A DNA stretch of 64,000 bases from Peptococcaceae bacterium (GTDB lineage: Bacteria > Bacillota > Peptococcia > DRI-13 > PHAD01). The DNA is taken from positions 1 to 64,000 of the forward strand of contig JANLFJ010000006.1 in assembly GCA_024655825.1 (NCBI GenBank). Direction: 5' to 3'. The notes under the pieces were generated by a model, which saw only the letters and a list, made by a program, of their open reading frames with translations, did no database searches and was not told where the DNA came from. The translations under genes and the position numbers were made by a program. Of this stretch, positions 17,673-27,622 are shown one piece after another (positions within the stretch are counted from its first letter, which is position 1; each line of letters opens with the position of its first letter).

Positions 17673-18545
17673 TTATGACTTCAGCCGCGGGTCGAGAGCG
17701 TCGCGGACACCGTCGCCGATTAAATTGACGCTGATCAGCGTCGTCGCGATGGCCAGGCCGGGGAACGTGACCAGCGGCCAGTACTGGCGTATATAGAGCT
17801 TGCCCTCGTTTAAGATAGAGCCCCATTCCGGCGTGGGGGGCTGGACGCCCAGGCCGAAAAAGCTCAGGCTGGCGATCTGCGTGATACAGATACCGAGACG
17901 CAGCGTGACCTGCACAATGAGAGGAGCCAGACAATTCGGCACCACATACTTGAAGATGATCCGCATTCTGGACGCACCGCAGGCCCGCGCCGCCTCCAGA
18001 TACTCCTGGCCCATGACCGTCAGGGCACTGGAATACATGATCCTCGTCATGTTGGCCACCTGCGCCAGGCCGATGGCAAAGATTGATTTGTACACGCCCA
18101 CGCCCAGCGCCGTTGACACGCCGGCTGCGAGCAACAGAGCCGGAATGCTCATAAGGACGTCAATGGTACGCATGATGACGGACTCATACACGCCGCCGAA
18201 AAACGCCGCCGTGGATCCCAGAATCATGCTGACGACAGCCGCGAAAAGGACAGCTGAGGTGGCGACAAGCAGCGAAATCTGGCCGCCCTTCAGGATCCGG
18301 GTGAACAGGTCGCGCCCGTACTGGTCCGTTCCGCAGATGTGCTGCCAGCTGAGATCCGCAAAGCGGTTTGTGAGATCCTGCTTTGCATAATCATAGGATG
18401 TCAGCCACTGCTCCAATATGCAGGCAATAACGACGATGAGGAAGATGAAAAGTCCTACCATAGCCAACTTGTTCCGCTTGAACTGACGGACGGCAACCGC
18501 AAACTGGTTATTGCTTCTTCTCTTGATTTTATCTTTTTCCTTCAT
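17673..18545 (-). CDS. Oligopeptide/dipeptide ABC importer, permease (OppC/DppC type)
   Basis: A 290-residue permease. The N-terminal helix is followed by the OppC_N region, and the family motif HICGTDQYGRDLFTRIL is clear near residues 70-88. About six transmembrane segments follow, with the EAA loop EAARACGASRMRIIFKYVVPN near 185-205 that contacts the ATPases. It overlaps the OppB-type gene by 4 bases (ATGA). Confidence 0.92.
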   Translation of the reverse strand: MKEKDKIKRRSNNQFAVAVRQFKRNKLAMVGLFIFLIVVIACILEQWLTSYDYAKQDLTNRFADLSWQHICGTDQYGRDLFTRILKGGQISLLVATSAVLFAAVVSMILGSTAAFFGGVYESVIMRTIDVLMSIPALLLAAGVSTALGVGVYKSIFAIGLAQVANMTRIMYSSALTVMGQEYLEAARACGASRMRIIFKYVVPNCLAPLIVQVTLRLGICITQIASLSFFGLGVQPPTPEWGSILNEGKLYIRQYWPLVTFPGLAIATTLISVNLIGDGVRDALDPRLKS

Positions 18546-19534
18546 GACGCCTGCCCCCTCGCAACTTTTATCATATTCCGGTTTGCCCTCCGCGCCTTGG
18601 CGCTTGCGGATTCATACTTTTCCTTGATGCGCGGGTCGATGAAGGCGTAAACGATATCCGTCAGGAAGTTGAGGACGCACACTAATAAGGAGAACACCAA
18701 GACAGCTCCCTGTACGGCAGGATAATCCCCCACACCTATGGAGTAGATCATGTAGGAGCCGAGGCCGGGGATGTTGAACACGCTTTCTATGACCGCCGAG
18801 CTGCCGACGATAACCTCGAACGTGGTGCCCATCAGGGTCACAATGGGAATAGCCGCATTCTGCAGCGCATGCCCGATGATGACCTTTCTCTCTCTCAAGC
18901 CTTTGGAACGCGCGGTACGGATATAGTCCTGGCGGATAACCTCCAGCATGGTGGAGCGCGTCATGCGAGTGAAGCTCGCAACCGGACGGAGGCCAAGAGC
19001 AATGCAGGGCATTATATAGCCCAGCCATGAATCCAGGCCCGTTGCGGGCAGCCACTTGAGAACCAGGGAGAATAAAAGCATCAGCATCAAGCCCGCCCAG
19101 AAGTTCGGTATGGACGCCAGGAGCATGGCTGCAGTAGTCAGCGATACATCCGCCACGCTGTACTGCCTGACCGCTGATATCAGACCGCACAGTACGCCGA
19201 ACGGTATGGACCACAAAAGTGAGAACAAAGCGATCCTAAGGGAAATGGGCAAACGGTTCGCCACCTCTTCCCTGACCTCGCGTTTAGACTCGTACGATCT
19301 TCCCAGGTCAAATTGAGTCACAATGCCCTTGACGTATTTGAAATACTGAACGGGGTACGGATCGTCAAGTCCCAATTCCTTATACATGGCGTCGTACTGC
19401 TCCTGCGTATAGGTACCTCCGAGAAGCGCGGGAACAGGGTCTCCGGAGGCACGGCCCAGGATGAAGACGAAAAGCAATACACCCAGAACCACCAGGATCA
19501 TCATCAGGAGCCTATTTATTGTATATCGAAGCAT
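18542..19534 (-). CDS. Oligopeptide/dipeptide ABC importer, permease (OppB/DppB type)
   Basis: A 330-residue permease with the classic start YTINRLLMMILVVLGV and an insert before TM2 (GDPVPALLGG...LGLDDPYPVQYF). The EAA loop reads YIRTARSKGLRERKVIIGHA. About six membrane segments. The C terminus is longer and more basic (KEKYESASAKARRANR) than in many relatives. It is separated from the binding-protein gene by 119 bases that hold a long stem-loop. Confidence 0.92.
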   Translation of the reverse strand: MLRYTINRLLMMILVVLGVLLFVFILGRASGDPVPALLGGTYTQEQYDAMYKELGLDDPYPVQYFKYVKGIVTQFDLGRSYESKREVREEVANRLPISLRIALFSLLWSIPFGVLCGLISAVRQYSVADVSLTTAAMLLASIPNFWAGLMLMLLFSLVLKWLPATGLDSWLGYIMPCIALGLRPVASFTRMTRSTMLEVIRQDYIRTARSKGLRERKVIIGHALQNAAIPIVTLMGTTFEVIVGSSAVIESVFNIPGLGSYMIYSIGVGDYPAVQGAVLVFSLLVCVLNFLTDIVYAFIDPRIKEKYESASAKARRANRNMIKVARGQAS

Positions 19535-19571
19535 TTTATTACCTCTTTCTGTATAAGGTGATTGAAAAGTT

Positions 19572-19623
19572 CGATTGGGAGAGAGGCCTTCAGATACCTC
19601 CCCCCCATCGTTATAACCAATCG
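19572..19623 (-). promoter_or_regulatory. Stem-loop between the binding-protein gene and the permease gene
   Basis: CGATTGG (19572-19578) pairs with CCAATCG (19617-19623) around a ~38-base loop. In importer operons such structures often lower expression of the membrane genes relative to the abundant binding protein. That role is inferred here. Confidence 0.4.
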
Positions 19624-19653
19624 CCTAGCTGTGCGGGTAATACTCGGAAATCC

Positions 19654-21342
19654 TTATTGGGCAAGCTTCCAGGAAGCAAAACGGGGATGGTAGCCGCTCA
19701 GAAACTCGGTATTCTGCAGATAGCTGCGGCAGAGCACGTTGCTGGTTCTCACATTCAGAGGAATGACCCAACACTGATCATAAAACATTTGCTGGATTTC
19801 CTTGTAGATTTCTGCTCTTTTTGCCTCGTCAATGGTGGCGGAACCCTGTGCCATGAGGTCGCAGAGCTTCTGGTCGTCAATACCCATGTTGGCGCTGAAG
19901 GTGCCGGGCTGTTTCCCATAGGCGGCGCGTCCGGCTAGGAAGTCGTCGGGATCGCCGCTGCCGTAGTTAGTCGAGGTGAGGACGATATCCCACTTGCTGG
20001 GTATATTCTTGTCGTTGATGTCTTTGGTCATGGCCGTGGAATTCTGGGAAGTAACCGAAATCTTAATGCCGATCTCTGCTGCGTAGTTCTGCACGATTTG
20101 GGCGGCGGCCATGTTGTTGACGTTGTCGGAGGTCATAAGTTTGAGCTCAAGCGGTTTGTCTTTGCTGTAACCGGCCTCGGCAAGAAGCTGTTTGGCTTTC
20201 TCCGGGTTGTATTCGTAGGTACCCAGATTAATGGCGTACTTGATGCCGCCCATGAAGATGGATCTGGGCAGGTTGGCCATCTCTTCGCTCTCATAGGTAC
20301 CGACTATCAGGCTCTTGTAGTCGATGCAGTAAGCCAGAGCCTGGCGGATGCGCACGTCCTTCAGCGGGGTTCCGCCCAGGGTGGTCAGCTGCAGATGCTG
20401 GGAGCGGTTGACGCCGATGCGGTAGTAAGTAGTGTCGGTTATTTCGCCGTTCATAAAACGTTTAACGGTGTCGTAGTTGTTGTTGAGGGTGAAGTCAAGT
20501 TCGCCGTTCTGGTAAGCGATGGCCATGGCAGTGTAATCCTTGAAAAGCTTGTAGACAACGGCTTCAACTTCGGGTTTCTCGCCCCAGTACTCGTCGAAGC
20601 GCTTGAAGGTCTGGCTGTTGCCGGTAACGGTTTCCACCAGTTTGTAGGGGCCGGTGCCGGCATCGGCGTCCATGTAATCATAGTCCTTACCTTTGGATTC
20701 GACGAATTCCTTGCTCATGATACCGGCCCATCCGCTGGCCAGGACACTGATTAAAGCGCCGGAAGGCTCTTTGAACACGAGGGTCAGATGCGTGGCGTCT
20801 TTTTTGAAGGACTTCGCAAAGTCGATTTTGCTGGTTGCTTCAGCGATCTTGGACTTGGGATGTGTAGCTGTGCGCTTCAGGGTAAACAGGACGTCCTCCG
20901 CATCCAACGTGGTGCCGTCATGGAACTTGACGCCTTCGCGCAGGGTGATGTTCAGGTTGCCTTTGTCGTCATATTTCCATTCGGTAGCCAGGAGGCCCTT
21001 GATCTCCCCGGTTTTCCAGTCGCGGGTGAGCAGGCCCTCGTAAACGTTGTGGCTCCAGGGATACTCTTCCTGGGAATTCATGGGATCGGCGCCGATGATC
21101 TGGCCGGAAGTGGCGTAAACGACGGTGCCTGGCGGAGTCTTCTTTTTAAAGCCGGTGTCCTTCGACTGCATGACGGTTATCTCGCCGCGGTACCAGGGAA
21201 TGGTTGTCTTGGTGAGCTCAGTCTTTGCGGTAGGCGCACTGGCGGGTTCTGCGCTCTTGTCAGTGCTTTTTCCACATCCGGTGAGGGTGAAAAGCATAAC
21301 AAACACGAGAAGCAGAGAGATGATTGAAATAGACTTCCTCAT
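19654..21342 (-). CDS. Extracellular solute-binding lipoprotein (family 5, Opp/Dpp type)
   Basis: A 562-residue SBP_bac_5 protein. The signal peptide ends in a lipobox (LFTLTGC, Cys at about 23), so it is a lipoprotein outside the membrane. Typical blocks are WKYDDKGNLNITLREGVKFHDG, DAEDVLFTLKRT and VRIQALAYCIDY-like (DVRIRQALAYCID). It captures a peptide or other solute for the permease encoded downstream. AAAGGAGG lies before the ATG. It is likely to be the most strongly expressed gene of the set. The ligand is unknown; some relatives carry nickel, glutathione or sugars. Confidence 0.92.
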   Translation of the reverse strand: MRKSISIISLLLVFVMLFTLTGCGKSTDKSAEPASAPTAKTELTKTTIPWYRGEITVMQSKDTGFKKKTPPGTVVYATSGQIIGADPMNSQEEYPWSHNVYEGLLTRDWKTGEIKGLLATEWKYDDKGNLNITLREGVKFHDGTTLDAEDVLFTLKRTATHPKSKIAEATSKIDFAKSFKKDATHLTLVFKEPSGALISVLASGWAGIMSKEFVESKGKDYDYMDADAGTGPYKLVETVTGNSQTFKRFDEYWGEKPEVEAVVYKLFKDYTAMAIAYQNGELDFTLNNNYDTVKRFMNGEITDTTYYRIGVNRSQHLQLTTLGGTPLKDVRIRQALAYCIDYKSLIVGTYESEEMANLPRSIFMGGIKYAINLGTYEYNPEKAKQLLAEAGYSKDKPLELKLMTSDNVNNMAAAQIVQNYAAEIGIKISVTSQNSTAMTKDINDKNIPSKWDIVLTSTNYGSGDPDDFLAGRAAYGKQPGTFSANMGIDDQKLCDLMAQGSATIDEAKRAEIYKEIQQMFYDQCWVIPLNVRTSNVLCRSYLQNTEFLSGYHPRFASWKLAQ

Positions 21343-21397
21343 TCTTTTAATTTCCTCCTTTTATTTTTTACGTAATTTTATGAAAGTTAAAAACTTG

Positions 21398-21601
21398 TCA
21401 TCCGATAAAGCTAATGCTTAAAGACTCCTGAACCTTACGTATGTTCACATTGCGCGGGCGAACATTATCCCTGACCGAAATTGTCACCGCGGCACCTAGA
21501 TTAACTATTCTACGTTCCATTGGGTATGGCCTGTTGACAATAATTGGTAACTTAGATTCCTTCTTTAGAACCAATTCAAAATGGTCGACACTCGCTGGCA
21601 T
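21398..21601 (-). CDS. Possible small protein between flavoprotein and binding-protein genes
   Basis: A 67-residue frame begins inside the 3' end of the flavoprotein gene (ATG at 21601, GGGGAG just before it) and runs to 21398. The translation (FELVLKKESKLPIIVNRPYP, then RRIVNLGAAVTISVRDNVRP) looks like a soluble alpha/beta peptide rather than shadow sequence, and most of it lies outside the neighbour gene. No family recognised. It could also be a leftover of a longer gene. Confidence 0.35.
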   Translation of the reverse strand: MPASVDHFELVLKKESKLPIIVNRPYPMERRIVNLGAAVTISVRDNVRPRNVNIRKVQESLSISFIG

Positions 21602-23093
21602 TCTCCCCGGCGATTCGCCCAAAAGCTATGCACTCTGCTAGGTTCCCTCCGCCGGTAGGATATAACATGCCATAAATTGATCCCAGTTCTCCCGCGCTGT
21701 ACAGCCTGGGGACAGGAGTCCCATCCGCCCTTAACACCTGAGCTTTGCTGTTACGGCGAGGACCCCCTTGGGTATTTGGTCCACCAGGCCACAACTCTAT
21801 GGCATAGAAAGGCGGTGTTTTCAGCGGGATTAATGTGTGAAGCGGACGCCGGTATTCCACATCCTCCCCGTGTTCGCAGCAGAGGTTATATTTGTTAACC
21901 GTTGTTTCAAGTGTCTGGGGGTCTATACCCAATTTTAGGGCCAGTTCTTTCAGCGACTCTCCCTGCTTTATCCAACCCCGCTCCAGTTCTTTACTGTTAT
22001 CATCACTCCATCTATAGAAGCGAGCAGCGCCGGCAGCTCCAACCGTCCTGGTTACGAGAGAACCGCTTTCCATCCTCTTCCGGTCAAAGACCCAATAGCA
22101 GGGTACCCGGGGATAAAACACTCTCTGGCTGTCAAAATACGTCAATTCATAAAACAAGGAATGTGACTTGAAGTTTTCATTGGTAAATCGCTTTCCGTTA
22201 CGCTCTACCATGACATAACCCGCTTTGGCTCCTTCGCTCACTGCCTTTTCCGAACCCGGTGTATGCCGGGTCTCCCCGCCCAACATAACAGACATCCCTT
22301 GAGGAATATCAGGAATTTTTATAACCGCCCGGGCTGAGCAGCAGTTCATATGCCACAATTGAGCTCCCACCCCGAGACCCATCCTAATTCCATCCCCGGT
22401 TGCCGCCGTCGTGCCGGTGAAATAGGCCGGGTAGACTCTCAGGTATTGCAGCTTCATCTCTTCGTCAAACTCAAATCCACCTGTTGTTAAAATTACAGCG
22501 CGGCGGGCCTGGACGTTAATAACCTTCTTCTCATCCTTTTCATGAACATGTTGGGCAGCTTTTACCCCTATAACCTCGCCTTTGGAATTTATCAGAAGTT
22601 CATGGGCTGCCGTCCCATATTTCACCGGAATGCCCCGCGCATGAATCTGTTTGTCTAGAACCCGCATCAATCCTGGTCCCTTGCCAACAACACCATAGAC
22701 GTCGATGGACTCATAGCCCGGCAGTTTGTGCTCCCCGCCATGGCGTATGAATTTCATCTGTCCGCCCATGCTCTCGAACCATGACTTGTTTTCTGCGGTA
22801 TACTGGGCCCAGACCCGAATAACGTCGGGCTCAGTCCAGTACAAATCGCCACTGACCCTGTAGAGGGACTCCATATAGCGTCTTGCTTCCTGTATATCGC
22901 TGGGACAGATGACGGATCCGCCAGACATAAAGCTGCTGGTTATCACTAAAGGTGTTCCGGCTTCTTGTTTCTCCAATATTATTACACTAGCCCCTGCGTC
23001 ATGAGCAGTTATCGCCGCTACTGCCCCGGCAGCGCCGTAACCGATTACAACTACGTCCGCCTCCAGATCCCAATGATTCTGTAATGTCAGCAT
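21576..23093 (-). CDS. FAD-dependent oxidoreductase (fumarate reductase / ketosteroid dehydrogenase-like flavoprotein)
   Basis: A 505-residue FAD_binding_2 protein. The Rossmann start ADVVVIGYGAAGAVAAITA (about 13-31) binds FAD, with the acidic end of strand 2 at ILEK. A late block, LYSAGELGSIYGMLYPTGGGNL, near residues 460-482 is typical of fumarate/urocanate reductases and 3-ketosteroid dehydrogenases. There is no signal peptide, haem motif or FMN-binding domain, so it is probably cytoplasmic and uses another electron donor. AAGGAGG precedes the ATG. It lies between the CapA-like gene and the importer. The substrate is unknown. Confidence 0.85.
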   Translation of the reverse strand: MLTLQNHWDLEADVVVIGYGAAGAVAAITAHDAGASVIILEKQEAGTPLVITSSFMSGGSVICPSDIQEARRYMESLYRVSGDLYWTEPDVIRVWAQYTAENKSWFESMGGQMKFIRHGGEHKLPGYESIDVYGVVGKGPGLMRVLDKQIHARGIPVKYGTAAHELLINSKGEVIGVKAAQHVHEKDEKKVINVQARRAVILTTGGFEFDEEMKLQYLRVYPAYFTGTTAATGDGIRMGLGVGAQLWHMNCCSARAVIKIPDIPQGMSVMLGGETRHTPGSEKAVSEGAKAGYVMVERNGKRFTNENFKSHSLFYELTYFDSQRVFYPRVPCYWVFDRKRMESGSLVTRTVGAAGAARFYRWSDDNSKELERGWIKQGESLKELALKLGIDPQTLETTVNKYNLCCEHGEDVEYRRPLHTLIPLKTPPFYAIELWPGGPNTQGGPRRNSKAQVLRADGTPVPRLYSAGELGSIYGMLYPTGGGNLAECIAFGRIAGENASECRPF

Positions 23094-23157
23094 TTGCCTT
23101 GCCTCCTTTGCGCAACCGTAGCGTGATCAGCTATTGGTGCCGCCGACCGAGTTGACA

Positions 23158-24606
23158 CTAGGCTTTCCACCGGCCTATGTCACCGTCGATCTCGATAACG
23201 GTTCCAAACGGTTTCGAAAGGATCTGCAGCCGCTCCAGGATTCGTCGCGCGTTTTGTCCGGTCGCGATCATCGGTCGCCCTTCCGCATGCTCGGTGCTGC
23301 CCCGGCCGGTACGTCGGGTTACAGGTGCCGACGGGGACACGTCCCGACCCAACTCCACGGGATGGAACGTTATCGATTGAACGTGACCATCGGGATTGAA
23401 GTCCACTTCGATCAGCGCAGAGCTCCACCAAGTTTCCTGTGCCCTGTCGAGACCCGGGTGAAGGGGTTCGTCGGATGGATTGAGAGAGGGTAAACGGGTG
23501 ACGTCATGTCCCCACGTCTCATAGCTGTCGTATGGGATTCGCCGGATGAACTGGGATTGCGCGAAGAAGTTCCCTAAGCCGTAGAATATCGGCTTGCCTT
23601 TATATATCTCAACCCCAAGGGTCTTGTGCCAGCCGTGACCTAAGTACATGTCGGCTCCGGCATCGATGGCGGCATGCGCAAACTCACGGGCGAAGGCCGT
23701 TGGCACGTCGCCGCGGCTTCCCTCCGAGATGTTGTAGTGGTGCGCCACCATGACGAGATCGGCCATAGTATTGGCTTCTCGAACGGACCGGAGGTTTCCT
23801 TCAAGATCGCGCGGATGGCACACCGTCTCAATGCCGAAGTCCTCGCCCACATAGAAGACCCCGCTGCCCCGCTGCGACTGATCTCCCGGCATCACGATCC
23901 GGAATTCGCCGTCATCCAGCCCGACCGGAGTTGAACCTTCGATGGAAGCACCCTTTACCCGCAGCACACCCAGCTCGCGCCCGATACGGCGCAGGGTCTC
24001 GGCTTCTGCGGCGGGCACCCGGTATCGGGTCCGCACCCGCAAGGGATTCACACCAGGCCGCGCCGACATAGTTCCCTTCGGGAGGTTCGCCCACTCGTAA
24101 GGACCGTTGCCAGAAGTGGTCGACACCAGCGCCACGCGCCCCGCTGCTCCCTCCCAATAGCCGGGTTCTCTCGCCTCTTCCAGATCCCGGCCGGTGCCGG
24201 CGCAGGTCAACCCGGCTGCCCGGCAGTGCTTGATGGTCTCGAAGAGCCCAGGAGCACCGTAGTCAAAGCTGTGGTTGTTCGCCAGAGACATGACGTCAAT
24301 GCCGAGCCACCTCAGATCCTTGGCAATGGCCGGATCAGCGAGCATGTAGCTTCCCACCCAATCGCCGCGAGCTGGCCATCCGATGGTGGAGAAGTCGCCG
24401 AAATTCATCTCCAGATGGGCGTATGTGACATCTGCCGCGTGCATAATGCTCTTGATCTTCAGGAACTCTGGCTCCGAGTGCATGGCGAAGGTCCGGCTCA
24501 ACATACACTCGCCCGCTACGGCCACTTTCCAACCACGGTTCTGGTTCACAGAGTTTCCCTCAACCATCGTGTCTGCTCCCGTACGTTGAATGCTTTTACG
24601 TCCCAT
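23158..24606 (-). CDS. CapA-family (PGA_cap) metallophosphatase-fold protein
   Basis: A 482-residue protein of the poly-gamma-glutamate CapA family, a calcineurin-like phosphoesterase fold. Motifs in order are AGECMLSR (family: GD-x-ML), AHLEMNFGD, ANNHSFDYG, VAHHYN, GHGWHKTLGVEIYKGKPIFY and GLGNF. The start at 24606 is chosen because AGGAGG lies 9 bases upstream. No signal peptide is seen, unlike membrane-bound CapA. The gene looks more GC-rich than its neighbours, suggesting separate acquisition. It is first in the line CapA - flavoprotein - importer. A hydrolase acting on the imported compound is one possibility. Confidence 0.8.
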   Translation of the reverse strand: MGRKSIQRTGADTMVEGNSVNQNRGWKVAVAGECMLSRTFAMHSEPEFLKIKSIMHAADVTYAHLEMNFGDFSTIGWPARGDWVGSYMLADPAIAKDLRWLGIDVMSLANNHSFDYGAPGLFETIKHCRAAGLTCAGTGRDLEEAREPGYWEGAAGRVALVSTTSGNGPYEWANLPKGTMSARPGVNPLRVRTRYRVPAAEAETLRRIGRELGVLRVKGASIEGSTPVGLDDGEFRIVMPGDQSQRGSGVFYVGEDFGIETVCHPRDLEGNLRSVREANTMADLVMVAHHYNISEGSRGDVPTAFAREFAHAAIDAGADMYLGHGWHKTLGVEIYKGKPIFYGLGNFFAQSQFIRRIPYDSYETWGHDVTRLPSLNPSDEPLHPGLDRAQETWWSSALIEVDFNPDGHVQSITFHPVELGRDVSPSAPVTRRTGRGSTEHAEGRPMIATGQNARRILERLQILSKPFGTVIEIDGDIGRWKA

Positions 24607-24761
24607 TAAGTAATACCTCCTAAGCAATTTCTAGTAGCTTAACCCCCTCTTTTAGAGCCAATTTGCATTTCTTTTACTTCGTTTATCACTCCCCTATCAT
24701 AATGAACTCAAAAAACAAGACAGACAAAACGGGTAAAATTAAGTTATAATAAAACTATCAT

Positions 24762-26323
24762 ACTAGCTAGTTTCCCCTGAAAAAGTCGGCTTCAAAATCT
24801 CTCTAAAACCTTGAAAACATTATACTTTCAGGCTAAAACAGAAGGAGTTGCTATCCTCTGGATCGAATCTTGTAAATGATCACATCGCCTCCGTTTCCTG
24901 CGGGGTGAGCATATGTTAAGACTGAAAGATTCCCAGTTGACTGTCTGGGACGCGGTGCTCCCCGCTGAACTATTGGACGATGAAGCCTTTCTAGAACCGT
25001 TTATCGCCGGGCTTAATACCCGAACCGGTCGTCCCACGGTACCGGTAGAAACCTACCTGCGGTTAATGTATCTAAAGTTCCGGTACCAGCTGGGGTATGA
25101 AGTTCTGGTAGAGGAAGTCAAGGACAGTATCCAGTGGCGGCGCTTCTGCCGCATCCCCCTGGATGGGAAAATCCCTCACTCTACCACTCTAATCAAACCT
25201 ACCAAGCGGTATGGTCTGGAGACCATTGATAGCTTGAATGCCGCCCTAATAGCCAAAGCCAGGGAGCAAAAAGTTATCCGGGGCAGGAAACTTCGGGTTG
25301 ATACAACTGTTGTGGAAGCCGATATTCACTATCCCGCCGATGCCAGCCTGCTTTCTAACGGGGTCAAGGTAATTACCCGTACAGTAGCACAGTAAAGAAG
25401 CCGGTGTAGCTATCCGCCCCAAGTTTCAGGACCGGCGGCGGTCCGTCAAGAAACGGCTTCTGTCTATCACCAAAGTGGTTAAACGGCGTAGTGGGGAAGC
25501 CTGCAACGAAGTAAGGCAAATCACCGGAGAGATCCTGAAGGCCGCCCAGCAAGTGGCAGCTGAAGCGAAGCAGGTAATCAAGAACGCCAAGCAAAATCTA
25601 TATCGCCGCAAGGATGGTCTTGCCCCAAAAGCTCAGCAGGTAGTGCAATCACTGGAACAGGCTGTTGCATTTACCGAACAGATTATTAGCCAAACAATCG
25701 AAGTTCAGCAAGGGGGGACAAGACTTCCCCACCGAGTAGTCAGCATCTTTGACCCCGAGGCCCGTCCGATTAAGCGGGGAAAACTCCATGCTCCCACAGA
25801 ATTTGGCTACAAAGTATTGCTTCAAGAAACGGAAGAGAAGATGATTACCGGCTATCGGGTACTTGATGGCAATCCCAGTGACGATACCTTGTTAGTGGAT
25901 GCTGTGGACCGCCACATCAAGACCTTTAAACGACCTCCCCGGGCAGTGGCAACCGACCGGGGCTTTAGCAGTTCCAAGAACGAAAAGGCACTGAAAGAAC
26001 GAGGAGTTAAACGATGCAGTTTGCCCTACAAAGGAAAACTAAGTGAATCACGCAAGGAATAAAAAGGCTTCAACGCTGGCGTGCCGGTGGTGAGACTACG
26101 ATCAGTGTCCTTAAACGCAAGTTTGGACTGAGGTGTAGCCGGTTCCATGGGGTCAGCGGCACCAAATCATGGGTTGGATTGGGAATTCTGGCCTATAATT
26201 TGAGGATGATTGCCAGCTTGATTTGAACATTGAGAGGGTAATCAATCAGATATAGGGAATAGGCCACTGCCCGGTACCATCGCAGTTTTTCAAAAACAAT
26301 GTTTTTCAGGGAAAACTAGCTAG
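24762..26323 (+). mobile_element. Complete-length but inactive IS1182/ISNCY-type element
   Basis: About 1.56 kb bounded by imperfect inverted repeats of 23-24 bases (24762-24785 and 26301-26323) with core TAGTTT(C)CCCTGAAAAA. The transposase gene inside is broken. No clear target duplication is visible; TAGCTAG-like bases at both ends make the exact edge ambiguous. It sits between the divergent CapA-like and LysR genes. Confidence 0.85.
24913..26226 (+). pseudogene. IS1182/ISNCY-type transposase with two frameshifts
   Basis: The reading starts at ATG 24913 (MLRLKDSQLTVWDAVLP), with the DUF772 block TYLRLMYLKFRYQLGYEVL. A shift near 25390-25394 moves the frame (GTAGCACAG|T|AAAGAAGCC), and a second shift near 26055-26065 moves it again to WRAGGETTISVLKRKFGL and the end at 26226. 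All three segments together make the full ~437-residue enzyme. The product would be inactive unless both shifts are assembly errors. Confidence 0.85.
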
Positions 26324-26375
26324 CTAAGCTACTCCCCATATTCCAGAGATTTTCGCATCTGAAAGGAGCCATAGT

Positions 26376-27251
26376 ATGAGACTCAATCAACTCAAACTGT
26401 TCCTTACCGTATGCGATTGTGGAAGCTTGACCGCAGCGTCTGAGATTCTGCATATCTCACAGCCCTCGATTTCTGTAGCAATCCGTCAATTGGAGGAAGA
26501 ATTCGGGCTCAATCTTTTCTATCGGTCTAAGAAACGCTTGATTTTGACTGACGAGGGGAAAGAATTCCAGATAAAAGCATCTGAAATAATTAATAAAGTT
26601 AAACTGACGGAAGATTATATGAAAAACTTGGGGAAAAAAGTGAGTAGAATACGTCTCGGCGTCTCTGCCATGGCAAGCGTTTTTTTGTACCCCAAACTGA
26701 TAACTGCTTTTTGTAGACAATATCCTTCCATACATATTGAGACGCACGAACTCAGTTCGACAGATTCAGCACAGCAGGTCAGAGAAGGCAAACTTGACTT
26801 GGCTATTGTTAACAATGATGCTGTGCTTTCAGACCTGTTCGAGTTCACCCCTATTATTGAGACAAATATCCTGGGTTGTGTCAGTAGTGATCATCCGCTC
26901 GCTCGCAAAACCGGTGTTACGCCTCTGATGCTGAAGGATGAAAAGCTGGTCCTGGGCGGGGTAAAAGGAAAAACAATAAATTTGATACTACAGCGATTCA
27001 AAGAAATGGAAATGGAACCAAATGTATTTATGTACTCCCGCCAGGTTCTGCTTATTATGCAAGTGGTACTGCAATATGGTGCTGTGGCATTCTTGATGGA
27101 AGACCTGCTGAAATTGAACGATAAACTGGCTCCTTTTTCCATTCACCCTCCCATCCGGGTCGCACTGGGTATTATCAGGCGCAAAGACATTTTATTATCA
27201 AGCGATGCGCTCAAGTTTTTGTATTTTTGTAAGGACTATAAATACTCATGA
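26376..27251 (+). CDS. LysR-family transcriptional regulator
   Basis: A 291-residue LTTR. The N-terminal winged HTH (residues 1-60: LNQLKLFLTVCDCGSLTAAS...ISQPSISVAIRQLEEEFGLNLFYR) is standard. The rest is the effector-binding periplasmic-protein-like domain. AAAGGAGCC precedes the ATG. It is divergent from the CapA-flavoprotein-importer genes, with the IS inserted between them, and upstream of the carboxyltransferase gene on its own strand. By family habit it would control one or both, in response to an unknown small molecule. Confidence 0.9.
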   Translation: MRLNQLKLFLTVCDCGSLTAASEILHISQPSISVAIRQLEEEFGLNLFYRSKKRLILTDEGKEFQIKASEIINKVKLTEDYMKNLGKKVSRIRLGVSAMASVFLYPKLITAFCRQYPSIHIETHELSSTDSAQQVREGKLDLAIVNNDAVLSDLFEFTPIIETNILGCVSSDHPLARKTGVTPLMLKDEKLVLGGVKGKTINLILQRFKEMEMEPNVFMYSRQVLLIMQVVLQYGAVAFLMEDLLKLNDKLAPFSIHPPIRVALGIIRRKDILLSSDALKFLYFCKDYKYS

Positions 27252-27613
27252 TTTCTTGAGTTAATTGACAAGGTTATCAGAGTGCTTTGCAAAGAACCAA
27301 CCTTAAAATAACCATAATTCGAAAATTTATAACCGTCAAATATGAAAAAATTATGAGTTGATAGACAGAGATAATAGATAATCGAACAGTAAATGTGCGT
27401 ATGATAGAAAGCCCGGACACTTACCTATAAGAAGGGGTGACCGGGCTTTTCGATATTTATAACATGGCATCGGTTTTCTATTATTCCATTCTATTAACTC
27501 ATTAAAAATTAGTATTTGACATATTATAATTTTCGAACTATTTTTAAGAAGTCAACCGCCACTGAACTGGACTGGCTTAATAACTGTTTAAATAAATCAA
27601 GCAGCAGAAAGGA
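27252..27613. other. Intergenic region with a terminator
   Basis: AT-rich DNA without a coding frame. It holds the terminator at 27408-27449 and, after it, the likely promoter region of the carboxyltransferase gene (AT-rich around 27470-27560), in which I see no clear -35/-10 pair. Confidence 0.5.
27408..27449 (+). terminator. Rho-independent terminator after the LysR gene
   Basis: AAAGCCCGG (27408-27416) pairs with CCGGGCTTT (27441-27449), followed by TCGATATTT on the plus strand. Confidence 0.75.
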
Positions 27614-27622
27614 ATGACTAAA

